Below are positions 51,529 through 63,852 of a stretch of DNA of 64,000 nucleotides, piece after piece. Position 1 is the first letter of the stretch. Every line of letters begins with the position of its first letter. A program made the position numbers and the translations under genes. The notes under the pieces were generated by a model. That model worked only from the letters and a program-made list of their open reading frames with translations. It searched no databases and was not told the DNA's origin. The stretch is from Odontesthes bonariensis. Lineage: Eukaryota; Chordata; Actinopteri; Atheriniformes; Atherinopsidae. Where the stretch lies: the NCBI RefSeq assembly GCF_027942865.1, contig NC_134507.1, forward strand, positions 38,102,797 to 38,166,796. The letters are read 5' to 3'.

Positions 51529-54500
51529 ATGGAACTTTTCTATCTGGTTGTAACTTGGATTCTGGTGTCATGCCTGCTGCTTGCCCGAGACACAATGCAG
51601 GCCGCCCAAGCAAGAACTGTGTACAGCAGAGACCAGTTGCTTCAACTTCGCTTTGAGGGCGCGCACAACACACCAGATGCGGTTTTAAACTTACCAGACT
51701 GTATAAGAAAAGATCACAAGCCTGAACACTCGGCATGGCAGGGAAAAAAGAGGAAGCGGGGCAAACGCGGAGGTGTTCGTTTACGCCGGAGGAAGCGGTG
51801 TCTGAAACGGATCCCCCTCCCCACCATGATTTTAGGAAATGTACAATCCCTTAGGAATAAACTCGATGAGCTGCAGGGAAAGGATTTTGGGGAATGCTGC
51901 GTCTTGGCCTTCACGGAGACCTGGTTGTCTGGGCACGACCAGGACCGAGAACTGTGGATCGACGGTTTTGGATCACCTATCCGGACGGACAGAGATGCTA
52001 ACATAACGGGGAAGACGCTCGGCGGAGGGGTATGTGTATACCTGAACAGGCGCTACTGTACTTCTGTGACTGTCAGAGAAAACATCTGTTTACCCGACAT
52101 TGAGCTCCTGTCCGTGTCAATGCGTCCATTCTATCTGCCACGCGAATTTCCGCAAATCTTTCTAACAGTCGTGTACATTCACCCGAAGGCAAATGCCACC
52201 ATTGCCTGCAATGTTATTTCGGATGTCATGCATAAATTACAATCACTCTCACCCGACGCTCCGAACTTTATCCTAGGTGACTTCAATCATGTGACGTTAA
52301 AACATTCCGTGAGAGACTTTTATCAGTATGTCACCTGTCCAACCAGGCGGGGAAAGACACTGGATCTCTGTTATGGTACAGTGAAGGACGCCTACAAATC
52401 GATTCCACTGCCCCCGCTGGGCTCTGCAGACCATAACTGTGTTCAACTCATTCCCAAGTACAGATCTGTCTTGAGAAGGGAACAAGTGCAAATCAAGGAA
52501 GTAAAGGAATGGACTGAGGATTCAGTTATGTGCCTTCAGGAATGTTATGACTGCACAGACTGGGACACTTTTACAGACTCCTGTAATGATTTGGATGAAC
52601 TCACTGATGTGGTGTGTTCATATGTGGCTTTTTGTAGGGATATGATTATCCCATGTAAACAGATCAAGATTTACCCAAACAACAAGCCATGGGTAAATGG
52701 GACTATTAAAAGCTGTTTACAGAGAAAAAGGCAGGCTCACAAGCAGGGTACTGCTACTGATCTACATGTAGCCACCAGAGAACTGAAAACTGAGATATCT
52801 AAAGCCAAACAAAGATATAAGTCCAAACTCGAACAAAGAATGGCTGAGAATAACCTTGGCTCTGCCTCGTCTTGTATGAAAACTATGGCTGGTATCCAGA
52901 ACCAGAGTAAAAGTAACCATATATCCCTTGAAGGTTTTAAATCTGATAATGAGCTTGCAAATGCCTTGAATTGTTTTTATAACCGTTTTGATAAGTTTGA
53001 TTTCAGCCAGGAAATTGGAAAACTCCAGTGCAAACTCAAAGATGGTCAGCACACCAGCATCACATGTAGAGATGTTGAAAATGTCTTCTTCAAGACAAAG
53101 GTTAATAAAAGTTATGGACCAGACAATGGCCCTCATTTATCAAACTTGCGTAAGACGAAAAACGTGCGTAGGTCGTGTGTACGTTCTTTTCTGCGCAAAG
53201 GTTGGCATTTATCAAATCCATCGTGAGCGCAGGAAAGATGAAATCGCCACGACAGGTCTGAGGGCGTGTACGCACTTTTCCATTTTGACTTGCGGTGACT
53301 GCAATAGCATACATAAACAGCAGCGTCACTAGTGCGTGCCTCATGAGTCGCAACAAATCCCTAGGTTAAAATTACAGACTTATCACTTCAAAGAAGGCCC
53401 ATGTTTTATTTGACTTCAACATAAATATAAACATAAACGCAAATTAAATAAATTAAACAAGTACAACTCCGTAATTGGAAGAGTGATGGACTCGGGGGAT
53501 CCGAGACCCCCTGAAACTGACACGAGACCCCCGAAAACATGATTTGGGAAATGTTGGGGCTCTCTAAAATATTGGCAAAATGTGATTTCCCCTGATGAGT
53601 TATGATTGCAGACGCAATGCGTGTGTGGAGGTGTGGAGCCTGTGTGCGTAATTGGCATAAAGCTGTGCTGTCTGCCACGTATGATTCTGTACAGCTTCTC
53701 ATGTGTTTTCGAGATCCGCGCTCTGAGTCAAGCGCAAGCAACGCCGCCGCCGCCGAGAAAATGGGACCCCCCGAAAATCTCGGCATAGTTCGAACACTGG
53801 TGGAGAGGTTAGGGCACCTAAAGGGCAGGTGGATCTGTCTCTCGGCTGCGGGGGGAACCCTTCTATATACGCCCGAAAAGGTATGCAATATTATTATTGC
53901 ATGCGGGGTTCTCCATACATTGCCCAAAAAAATGGAGTGCCATTTCCAGATGTACATCCAGAGGACCCCGTACCCAGAGATCCCACCAGCCTGCACAGCC
54001 AAGAGCGCTCAGGAGGAGAGAGGAACTTATTCAGCGATTCTGACTTTTGGTAAGCATTCTGTTATTCAAGGAAAAAAGACGTAGCTCCGATCAGGCCAGC
54101 CACCCTCTCCTCCAAGGCACTCAAATCCAAACCTGGATCGGAGCTCCCCCCCCTGTTTGTGACATGCTGCGTCGGAGAGCTGCAAATTTCATATCGGACC
54201 ACTTCTTCCTGATCTTATTGGAGAAAAAGTAAAACATCGTTCAATTTTAGATTTCATTTAATCTGGAGTTTATCACATTTTATTGACCATCACAGTAGGG
54301 GAAAATACATAACTCGTCCGGTCAGCGATTTACATCGCCAACGCTGTTGACAGCCGTCCCAGCTGTCATCAGCGTTGACAGCGTTTCTTTGCCGCCTTTC
54401 GTCTATCCATGTCGCAAATTCTAGAGGTGCAGCCTTTTGTAGAAGGCGTGGTTTGGATCATTACGATGGATTTCAGCCGCCGGATTTATCAACAGCCACT

Positions 54501-55933
54501 CGGTTTTACGATGGGATTGGTGTGGTACGCATGTTCTGTAAATCTCACTTGAGCCTCTGCGTACGACGAGTTCTCCGCTCATATCAACGATGCTTTCTAC
54601 GACGGCTTGATAAATGAGGGCCAATATCTGTGGGCGTGTAATTAAGACATGTGCAAAAGAGTTGAGCTCAATATTCCAGCTCATTTTTAATAAATCTCTG
54701 CAGACACAACATGTACCCAAGGTATGGAAACACGCTGTTGTGGTCCCTGTCCCGAAATGTGGCAGGCCAAGTACTTTGAACGATTTTAGACCCATTGCCC
54801 TAACCTCAATTGTAATGAAAAATTTTGAAAAATTGATAAGGTCACACATCTTAAGGCACACTGAAAATGCATTGGACCCCATGCAGTTTGCCTACAGGCC
54901 GAACAGAGGAGTGGAAGATGCTACCATCACCCTACTCCATCAGCTTCTAAAACATCTTGAAGGAAGTGGGTCACATGCACAAGTTTTATTTATTGACTTT
55001 TCATCAGCTTTTAACACCATCCAACCACACATTTTAATAAACCGTCTTCTTACACAATTTTCTTTAAGTTTTAATCTTGTTGGTTGGATTTTAGACTTTT
55101 TAATTAATAGGACACAGGAAGTCAGGGTGAATGGAGTCATGTCCAGTCAACTTTGCTCCTCCACAGGCTCGCCACAAGGGTGCGCACTCTCACCCCTCCT
55201 GTTCATCCTGTATACAAACATGTGTCAGAGTACTTTTGCTAATAGGACCATAATTAAATATGCAGATGACTCTGTCATTGTAAGCTTGCTACAGAAGAAC
55301 GAACGAGGTCATGGACCAATAGTAGAAGATTTTGTACAGCGGTGTGAGGAATCATATCTTCAACTGAACATAGCAAAAACAAAGGATATGCACATTGATT
55401 TTGGAAACAATCCTTGGCATGAGGCCACCACTATGAAAGGTCAAATAGTGGAACAAGTTAAATCCTATAAATGCTTAGGGACAATCATCGACGCCAAACT
55501 AAATCTCCAGGAGAATTGTGAGGCTATATGCAAAAAAGGACAACAGCGGTTACACTGTTTGAGGAAGCTTTACCAGTTTAATGTTGACAAGACCATGATG
55601 ATTTTGTTTTATCACTCTTTTATTGAATCAATTATATCTTTTTCTTTAGCATCATGGTTTGGCAATATTCCCCTTACACACAAGAACCGCCTATACCAAA
55701 TTGTCAAGTGGTCAAGCAAACTAATTGGGGAGACACAGCTGCACCCTTCTTCCCTATACACAAGACAACTACAGCGGATAGCAATGGGTATCCTGGATGA
55801 TAGCCGACACCCCTTGAATAATGAATTCCAGTACCTCCCCTCTGGACGGAGGCTGGGAGTTCCTGGTTGCAGAACCAACAGATTCAAAAACAGTTTTGTC
55901 CCAGCTGCAGTTATTCTGCTAAATAAGATGTAA
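51529..55933 (+). pseudogene. LINE endonuclease/reverse transcriptase ORF, interrupted
   Basis: The first 533 codons (51529-53127) start MELFYLVVTWILV, pass through a Lys/Arg-rich stretch and the endonuclease (TETWLSGHDQD, ILGDFNH, GSADHN). Codons 534-968 (54626-55933) hold the reverse transcriptase (LIDFSSAFNTIQ, GSPQGCALSPLLF, KYADDSVIV). The two parts are in the same frame and are separated only by the 1495-bp element and its 3-bp repeat, so the ORF was intact when the insertion happened. I assign it to the CR1/L2/Rex1 group by similarity of motifs from memory. Confidence 0.85.
53128..54622 (-). mobile_element. Harbinger-type element inside the LINE ORF, second copy
   Basis: Inverted ends GGCCCTCATTTATCAA, flanked by AAT (53125-53127, 54623-54625). 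Longer than the copy at 49441 and carries extra internal sequence; minus-strand remnants of the accessory protein (54060-54230) but no full gene. Confidence 0.9.
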
Positions 55934-56290
55934 GACCAATTTCCTGTGGATTATTATGTTTCCAATGCACTTGCAGGTTATGTATTTACTTGTAGCAATG
56001 CTTTTGCACTTAAATTGCATTTTAACTGCCATAGTTCTTCAATAACTGCATGAAGCCTTATGGTCATCCCACTGCAGTTCTGCTTCTTGCGTACATATAT
56101 GTTGTATGTTATATGTCAGCACTGTCCTTGTATTATTTATTCTTGTGTAGCCTATATGTGTTTTTTAGATTCCATGTTTATATGTGTCATGTGTCTTGTA
56201 GCTTGTATGTAAGGACACCCATCTCTCTCTTAAACTGCAAAACCAATTTACCTACGGGTACCAATAAAGTAAACTGAACTGAACTGAACT

Positions 56291-57450
56291 AAACAGAAGT
56301 TTGACTGGTTTGGATACGGTCAGGATCACACTCATTGGACACATAGAAGATCTGATTTACTTCCTTTACTTCTTCATTTGCTGTTCTGAGTGACACAGAA
56401 GACGGGATGGTGAATGAAGAACTGCAGCTAACATTCTTCACAGAGCTGGTGTGGACGGGAGAAGATGATATTTACTGTTGAGGTGAATGGAGACGGTTCT
56501 GTGTTCGATGTCATGTGAACATTCCTTTCAACACCCCGACTGATTCATTATGGAACTGCTGCCTGTGCAGAAATCAGAGCAAAGGGTTCAGTGGAACAGT
56601 TTCTCTGCACAGAAAGGTTCCTAACTGAGTTCAATAACAGGAAAAGGTCAAAAATCATGAATGTAAGGTGATGTGTTTCTGTATTTTATAGGTCAAAGTC
56701 CAGAGAGAAGAGCTGTAGGACAGCACATCTGAGTGTGTGGAAGAATAGCTCAGACTGTTTGGTGAATGTTTTCAACCTCAGAGGTTCTGGGATCAAAACT
56801 TATGACTCAGTGAAGTTTCAGCTCCAAACACTAAAAATACAAATTGAAAAACACTCCAGAAACATCTTCAAGTGTGAAGGTGGTTTGGTGAGTTTCACAG
56901 AGACCATAACTTGCCAGTGGTGCAACAGCTGGTTCAAATCCTGCCTGTTATCTTCAGGATAACTTTACATTCAATGGAGCAAACTCTCCATCCTTCCATT
57001 TGCTTTACCTGGTTTCAGGGGGACTGGAGCCTATCTGCCACAGAAACTCATCAACATTTCAATCCAACAAGTCTGAAACTAAATGAAAAACTGCAGCCCC
57101 AGATCAACGTCAGAATGATATAGTCTATGTCAAATGCAGAAACAGTCCCTGTTTCCCTTTTTGGAACTTGTCCTTTCTCAGGACAAAGTTAAATGTATGA
57201 GGACCAAAGCCAACGATGGCCTGGGACATCTCAGCAGATCCAGGATCAGCAGCTTGTCCTCTGTGGAGGAAACTTCTGTTAACAAAGCTCAGTGAGACCG
57301 CATCAACGTTTCAGTTTAATTTGACTTCCTGAAGGAGAGAAACAGCGCTGGCTGCAGCTCTGAAGAAGTCTCAACTTTATGACTGCTTATACATTCAAAG
57401 ATGGGGTGTTACACAAAAGTGGACGACCTGCACAGGACAGATAAGTTTTT
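56291..57450. other. Outer right-arm DNA and unassigned sequence
   Basis: 56291-56400 mirrors 7310-7410. Beyond this I see no match to the left side and no gene. Confidence 0.4.
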
Positions 57451-57926
57451 CAGTCGCTAACTTGACCTCTAAAGCTGCCAGACTTTGCTTCCTGCTTCTG
57501 AAGAGTGCAGACGTGTCTCTGCTTCCTCCTGCTGCTTATTGCTTTATTTGCTTTTAAATCATTTTACTTCTTTCCACAAGTCTTGGATATAATTTTATTA
57601 TTTTTCTTTTAAGTGAACCAAGACTTTTTTAATCATTTTTATTAGAAAGTCATCTGGAAACTGTCGTGTGGAAATTCCGTTGCAGCTTCATGCTTTTGGA
57701 GGAGCTCAGCTAACTGAAGCTAATTAGCAGCAAAATGCCTCCCTTTTCCACTGACGATTACCACAAGCTACTCCAGAAGATAGCAATACTGGAAACAAAA
57801 CTTAATCGGCTTGAAGTGAACGTGGAGATAAATGGACAATATGGGAATGAAACTACTCTGCCAGTATCCCAAAACACTGAAAGGGAGCAGGCTAACAGGA
57901 AGCTAACCGGCACCACCCAGACACGG

Positions 57927-60900
57927 TATGCAACCAGCATTCCGACATACCGTCACTCAGACATGACGCCACTGCGACATCCCGCCATACCGACAGTTTG
58001 GTACCACCATTCCGACACTTTGATACCACCATTCCGACACTTTGGCCCAATCCCAATTCTATTTTCTACCCCTTCGCCTACCCCTCGCCCCTTCAAACGT
58101 AGGGGTAGGCGAAGGGCTAGGAATGTCACCCCTTCGAATTGGGACAGCACTTCACACTCACGAACGTAATAAGTCCGCGCCGTCAGTTGTTACGTAACCA
58201 AAAGCGACAGCTTTAGCCAGAAGTAAACAAACATGACCGGTGCTGTGGTGTTCGCGCTATCCTGGGCTATTCGGATATTTTTAGAAATATCTGCGTCGAA
58301 TCGACGGAGTGCCATCAGGCGAAGGCGTCTTCGACATCTGGGAGCATTGCTGGATCTTGTTACGGTATGTAGAATAAGAAATCAATGCAAATAACGCTTG
58401 TGAGTGAGCAGCTGGTAGCTTCCAGAGCCGGCGTGTGAATATGATTGTGTGTGTGTGTGTTTGAAAGTGCTTCTAACTGTACATTTGTGATATCGTGTAA
58501 TATAGAAACAATTTGCTTGTCTCGTTGGATTTGCTGATTTATTGATTGGAGTAGTATCCTAACCTGGCTAACCTAGCTGAAAGCATAAGCTAACGTTTAC
58601 CCTTTGTTACTCGCCTCGTTCCGTTTGGGATAAACATGCAGCTCATGCGTTTTTGAAGCAGTTTTCTTTTTACCAGGTTCAGATTTGATGACTTAAATAA
58701 ATGCACTGCCTTGTGTGTGCTATCAATGTGTTGGTTTGGGAGGATGAAAGCCTGATCTTTCCATGTTTTTCTTTCCAGCAGACGGGTCATCCTACAAATT
58801 ATTGCCCATTGGACCACAACATGTACCCCAATTTTTTGGTTATCCCTTGTATAATAAATCTCTTCATACCAATATCCGTTCCAGTCGTTCATATGATGTT
58901 GATGTGATAATCATGCTCAAACCTTTGCAAACCTTTTGTCCTTAATTTATTTTATTAGGCTCACATTACAGACTGGTAAGGCAGCTCATTTTCAGAAATA
59001 ACAGCTTAAAGTGTGTGGTGAAAATATGGAAAATAAACAGTATTAATATAAACAATATGAACATAAACGGGCAACAGTGTAATCATCGAGAACGAGATGA
59101 CCGGAGCAGGAACAGCGGAGGGCACATCGGAGGTGCTGGGCTCAGTGATGTTCTGGGGGAACAAGACACGACATGACATTATAGCATGCACTTTCATCCA
59201 TTGTAAAAAAATTAAAAAAGGTGTTTCAGAATGCAGTAGTGGTGGCTGTGTGTACAATAGGTGCATGGGGCATCAACTCACCGTAAAGTTTGTCTATCAT
59301 GCGCTCAAACAGAGCTAAAAAGCGCTCCGTTTTCTGCTCGTGGCGCTTCTGCTCCTTCAGGCTCTCCTGTATCAGGTAATCCATTATGGGATTGGACTTC
59401 CTACTTCTTTTTGGGGATGGGGATGACTTTAGAAACCGATCTTCGTTTTCGGCGCTAAACCTGATCAGGCTCTTTGTTTGTGCTTGAGTCCCTGTGAATC
59501 AGTCACGTATATGAATACTTGTGATAATAGGTAGCGAAATGACGCTCATGTCACTCAAAAGGAACTTCTCTATGGTTAACCAACTACATTGCTTGTAAAT
59601 ACTCGTGTTACGATATAAAAAACGACAACTCTTTCGCAGCACCTTCACATGCATTGACCGATTACTCCATGTAAATAGCGACTTTTCCCATGTGCGTTTA
59701 TATCAGAAAACAACTACACATTGCCACCATGTTAAACTCACACAATACACCAGTTATCACAACCTAAAACGATTCGCGATCTCCCGGTAGTCGGGCTAAG
59801 GGGAAGGGCTTTGGAAGAGTATTGGGACAACACTACCCCTTCACGTGAACACGCAAAACGGAGGGGAAGGGGTAAGGGGTGAATTGGGATTGGGCCTTTG
59901 ATATCACCATTCCGACATCGGCCCCAGCCCCGCCCCCCCCCCCCCCCCCCCAGTATTAATTAGTATCTCCAATCTAATTAAATAATAGCATGTACCCATA
60001 GAAAAAATACACACACATCACACAACCTGACTATCGACCGCTAACAACCATGATCAGTAACCTACACAAACCCAGACACATAATGGCTCGGCGGCCAGCA
60101 ATCGGATAAACCAATGAAGTGAATCAATCCTGTGAAAGAATGAAAACAAGTGAATGAAACCTGAACTCACCCATTATGAAGTTAACTCTGCCAGCCCCCA
60201 ACCTGCTCACCCAACTCCTTGACGTCGGGTATGGTTGGTAACGTTACTGCGGCTAGCATTAGCAACTAGGCTGCTAGGCTTTCCAAAACGGTAAGCATTA
60301 GGCTACTGAAGAAAGCTAGTCTTTTTAGCTACGTTATATTACCATCTTTCTTCTCGGCTATAACCTTTGTTTACGGCCACTGGCCCTAACCTGACGAGCT
60401 AGCTGTCAAATCACCGGAAGTTTTCACCGGAAGTACTGGCGCACACACAAAAGCTCTCTCCAGACATATCTTTCTTTCATTCCGCCCAGATGAAATGTAA
60501 TGCCGCCCAGATGAAATTTAATGCCACTCTTCGAAAATCGCTGTGCTGTCTTTACGATGCGCATCTCCGTTTCACTTTGACAGCATTCTCAGTGGTTTAA
60601 GGTAAAATAAATTGAGGCAATTGTCACAAAAACAAATAGCATCCGTTTTATACTGCCAAATGAAATATTGGCTACACAACGAGCCCCTCGTCAGCCCTCA
60701 TCATCAGTAAATTTCTGAGTAGGTGCGATCAGTCTTGCTTGACTTGCGTGTTGGAATGTCTCTCTCTCGGGCATTTGTAGCTGGTGCAGCCCTATTATTG
60801 CATGGCGAGCTGTCCACGCGTGTGGTGCTGAAATCGCGTGTCGGAATGGTGGTATGTTGAAAAGAAAAAATCATACCGCCATTCCGACAAAAGAAAAAAT

Positions 60901-61009
60901 TAAATTCGGAATGACGGGATGTTTCATTTCTTAAAAAAAACGTCACCATTCCGACAATTGAACGTCAATGTCGGAATGTCGGTATGTCGGAATGGCAGCA
61001 TGTAACCCC
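57927..61009. mobile_element. Element with 9-bp target duplication and CATTCCGAC repeats
   Basis: Inserted in ORF1 between CAGACACGG (57918-57926) and CAGGCACGG (61010-61018), a 9-bp repeat with one mismatch, which fits Mutator-like elements. Both ends carry several copies of CATTCCGAC / GTCGGAATG. No transposase seen; 59933-59951 is a C run. It contains the Harbinger-type element below. Confidence 0.65.
58044..59896 (-). mobile_element. Harbinger-type element nested in the CATTCCGAC element
   Basis: Inverted ends GGCCCAATCCCAATTC, flanked by TTT on each side. On the minus strand near 59480-59270 it encodes MDYLIQESLKEQKRHEQKTE and RFLALFERMIDKL, like the C-terminus of Harbinger accessory proteins; on plus near 58234 a short exon-like frame ends at GTATGT. 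1853 bp. Confidence 0.75.
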
Positions 61010-61540
61010 CAGGCACGGCAGGAGCCTGGTGTAAATGGAAAATATTCAACCAGTCCTCCCTGGAACTCCCTTGGTGCTAAGCCAAAACACTACAAATCGC
61101 CTCCCTCAGATGTGGGAAGACGGTTATCAGGCAGAACCCAACACCTGGAGACTCACAATGACTCTGAGTGGCCTGCACTATCACACAGGAATGTCTCTAC
61201 CCCAATACCAAAGAAAAAGCAACGATGGACTGAGACCACCACCAAAACCAGGAGCAAATTGCCAGCAAGAAGATCCTGGACATTGTTGCTGAGCATCCGA
61301 CACTGAAATCTCTCATCATACACACAGGAGCCCTTGATGTTGTGAAGCAACAATCGGAGGTATTAAAACAAGACTTTATGGACCTGGTAAACTAAGTTCG
61401 ATGCACAAGTACAGAGGTGTTTTTCAGTGGACCTCTACCAACAGTTTGGCAAGGAGATGAGAGATTCAGCAGACTGATGATGCTAAACAGATGGCTTAAA
61501 GATGTGCAAAAACTGTTTTATTTAAACATTAACTGACTTT

Positions 61541-62399
61541 AAGCACACTGATTCTTTAAGAAAACCAAAAGAGCAGGGTGTAAAAAAACACAAAATGTAG
61601 TTAAAACTCACTTCTTACTGTTCCTTACAAACACAAACAGCATAGCCTACATATATACACAAATAAATTTGTAAATAATTACTCGACATGAGTTTTCAAT
61701 AAATGGCCTCAAATGCAAACAGATTAAGTGAAGGATCCAAAAACCTCTCTCCTCTGATCCTTGCCCTGAATATACTGTTGGGCAATGTCTTTCCTGTTCA
61801 GATTTCCTGTTCAGCTGATGTTGAGGGGACGCTGGCGTGTATGTCGCCGCTTCTCACATCCAACTTTACTTTAACTTTACTTACTGGTTGCGAACTGATT
61901 ATCATCAGACTCTGAACGTTAGTGGCATTATTCTACCTACCGTGGATACTCTGTCATCTTCCATCTGGGTTCTTCTCTGCCGGCTGAAACATCCTGAACA
62001 TCTTGTTTCACGTTTTGCCACGGCAAACTTTCTTGGTCTGTCAACGCGGCTGGAGCTAGCAGACCAAGCTAGGATGTTAGCTACTGAACGCTGCTCCACG
62101 ACTTTCATCAAATACACTGCAGCGGAACTCAGGAATCTCAGTTCTTACTCGTCTCCGAACTGTCTTGCGGTGATAAAATCTCTCCGACTCCTGCGTCGCC
62201 CCCCCTACATGCATAGGGCTACCCGGCATAAGTTTGTTTACCGGGCTACAACTTCGGTCATACCAGCTGTCAGGATCCTTGCCTCAACATGGCGACGTCA
62301 TCGTTCGAAGCCACGCCCACCACCTGTATATCTGAGACCCCTGGTTTGTGTGGTGGCCAGCACTGTTACTGCTACCACAGTAGTGCCTAGACCTGCCAC
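61541..62399 (+). other. Region between L2-like ORF1 and ORF2
   Basis: Mostly open in one frame but without recognisable domains before the endonuclease; probably the 5' part of ORF2 or a linker. Confidence 0.4.
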
Positions 62400-63852
62400 A
62401 TTCATGCTACAAAATACCCGCTCACGAAATAACAAAGCCTTACTCATCGATGATATCATCTCTGAAAGAAAACTGGACTTTCTCTGCCTGACTGAGACAT
62501 GGCAGAGTCAACATGAATTCATCACACTCAACCAAGCCACTCCACCTGGATATTCCTATATTCAAAAGCCTCGCAGCTGTGGCCGCGGCGGTGGGCTGGC
62601 CATCATACACCGCACAAACATCCCAATCAAAGAAATTCCAGTAAACACCACATCATTTGAGTGCCTTCACTTCATGTTGGCTGGGGCTAAACAGCTCCAG
62701 ATGGTCCTTGTGTACCGCCCCCCAAAAGCCTCCACCTGCTTTTTACTGGAGTTTTCTGAACTACTGGCCTCTATCTGCCCCATGTCCCCTACCACCATCT
62801 TACTTGGGGACTTTAACATCCACGTGGACTCTAGCTGTTCCCTCGCTGCGGACTTCTTGTCAGTGCTGGACTGTTTTAATTTCACACAGCATGTACAGGG
62901 CCCAACACATGCTAAAGGGCACACTCTGGATCTGGTAAGCTGTGCTGGCTTGACCCCCTCCCATCTCCAATGCAGAGACCTGGCTGTTTCTGACCACCAT
63001 GCCATCCTTTTCTCAGTCCCTGTGCCCCTCCCCAAGCAGTGCATAAAGTGGACCATCACTTACAGGAACACAAAGCGTGTGTGTATTCCTACACTGGCAA
63101 ACACCCTAGCGATCAACCTCGCTACCCACCCTCCAAACCACACAGTCGACGGCCTGGTGGAACACTACAACACTGCTCTCACCCTTAGCCTGGACTCCGT
63201 TGCCCCTCTCATCACCAGATCTGTCTCCTTTGCCCGCCCTGCCCCCTGGTTTACCCAAGAGCTCCGGAGGTTGAAGGCTACTGGGCGCCGGCTCGAGAGG
63301 CTCTTCAAAAGATCTGGTCTCACTGTCCATCTTGAAGCCTACAGGGACCATGTTCAGAGCTATAAAGAGGCTCTCTCCCGGACAAAAACACAATACTACT
63401 CCACACTCATCAACAATCAACAAAACAATCCCAAAATGCTTTTCTCTACCATCAACCGCCTTCTTGACCCTCCCGATGCCCCCCAACCTTCTGATGCTGC
63501 TGACCTCTGCTCCAGATTCCTGGATTTTTTCCAAGAAAAAGTGGATACCATCCATCAGCAGCTCCTGATGTCTACCTCCCCCCCACTGCCCACGCTACAT
63601 CAGCAGGAGGATACCAACCACCCATCTGTCTGCTTTCCACTGTGTTGCTTCTCCTCTTTTTCCCTGTTGGACACCAACCCCTCCAGTCCGGGTTCAGAAT
63701 CTACCACAGTACTGAAACTGCCCTCATCAAAATCACCAATGACCTCCTGGTTGCTGCAGATAATGGTCTTATCACCATCCTCATCCTCCGAGACCTGTCT
63801 GCAGCCTTTGATACTGTCTCCCACACTATCCTCCTCACCCGTCTCTCTAAAC
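62400..63852 (+). pseudogene. L2-like ORF2: endonuclease, with deleted reverse transcriptase
   Basis: The endonuclease is well preserved (NTRSRNNKALLIDDII, LTETWQ, LLGDFNIHVD, GHTLDLV, VSDHHAIL). After about 63600 the frame breaks and the RT continues in another frame ([40 protein letters not shown]). The RT N-terminal part is missing. It ends at an inserted repeat. Confidence 0.8.

Larger units (their letters stand above)
51352..56290 (+). mobile_element. Rex1-like LINE, full coding region, split by a Harbinger-type element
   Basis: One long ORF with endonuclease and reverse transcriptase, a short 3'UTR with AATAAA and a tail of ACTGA repeats. Flanked by CTGAACT on both sides, though the right copy merges with the tail. 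It interrupts the right palindrome arm; the left arm keeps the empty site near 7410. Confidence 0.85.
57735..61540 (+). pseudogene. L2-like ORF1: coiled coil and esterase-like region
   Basis: The first part (57735-57926) starts MPPFSTDDYHKLLQKIAILE and has heptad spacing typical of a coiled coil. After the insertion the frame continues (ARQEPGVNGKYSTSP, WPALSHRNVSTPIPKKK) and then shifts. A second frame reads VAEHPTLKSLIIHTGALDVV, then VFFSGPLPTVWQGDERFSRL, resembling the SGNH esterase domain of L2/CR1 ORF1 proteins. A frameshift and a stop make it non-functional. Confidence 0.7.
57450..63852 (+). mobile_element. L2-like LINE with ORF1 and ORF2 remnants, interrupted
   Basis: 5' leader, ORF1 from 57735, an inserted element (57927-61009), the rest of ORF1 to about 61500, and ORF2 from about 62400. 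The RT region is internally deleted, and a hAT-type end breaks it at 63853. The exact 5' end is uncertain. Confidence 0.75.

Noticed and set aside
53406-54232. 198- and 160-codon ORFs inside the Harbinger-type element
   Set aside because: They lie in the transposon on either strand without recognisable domains or a match in the sister element.
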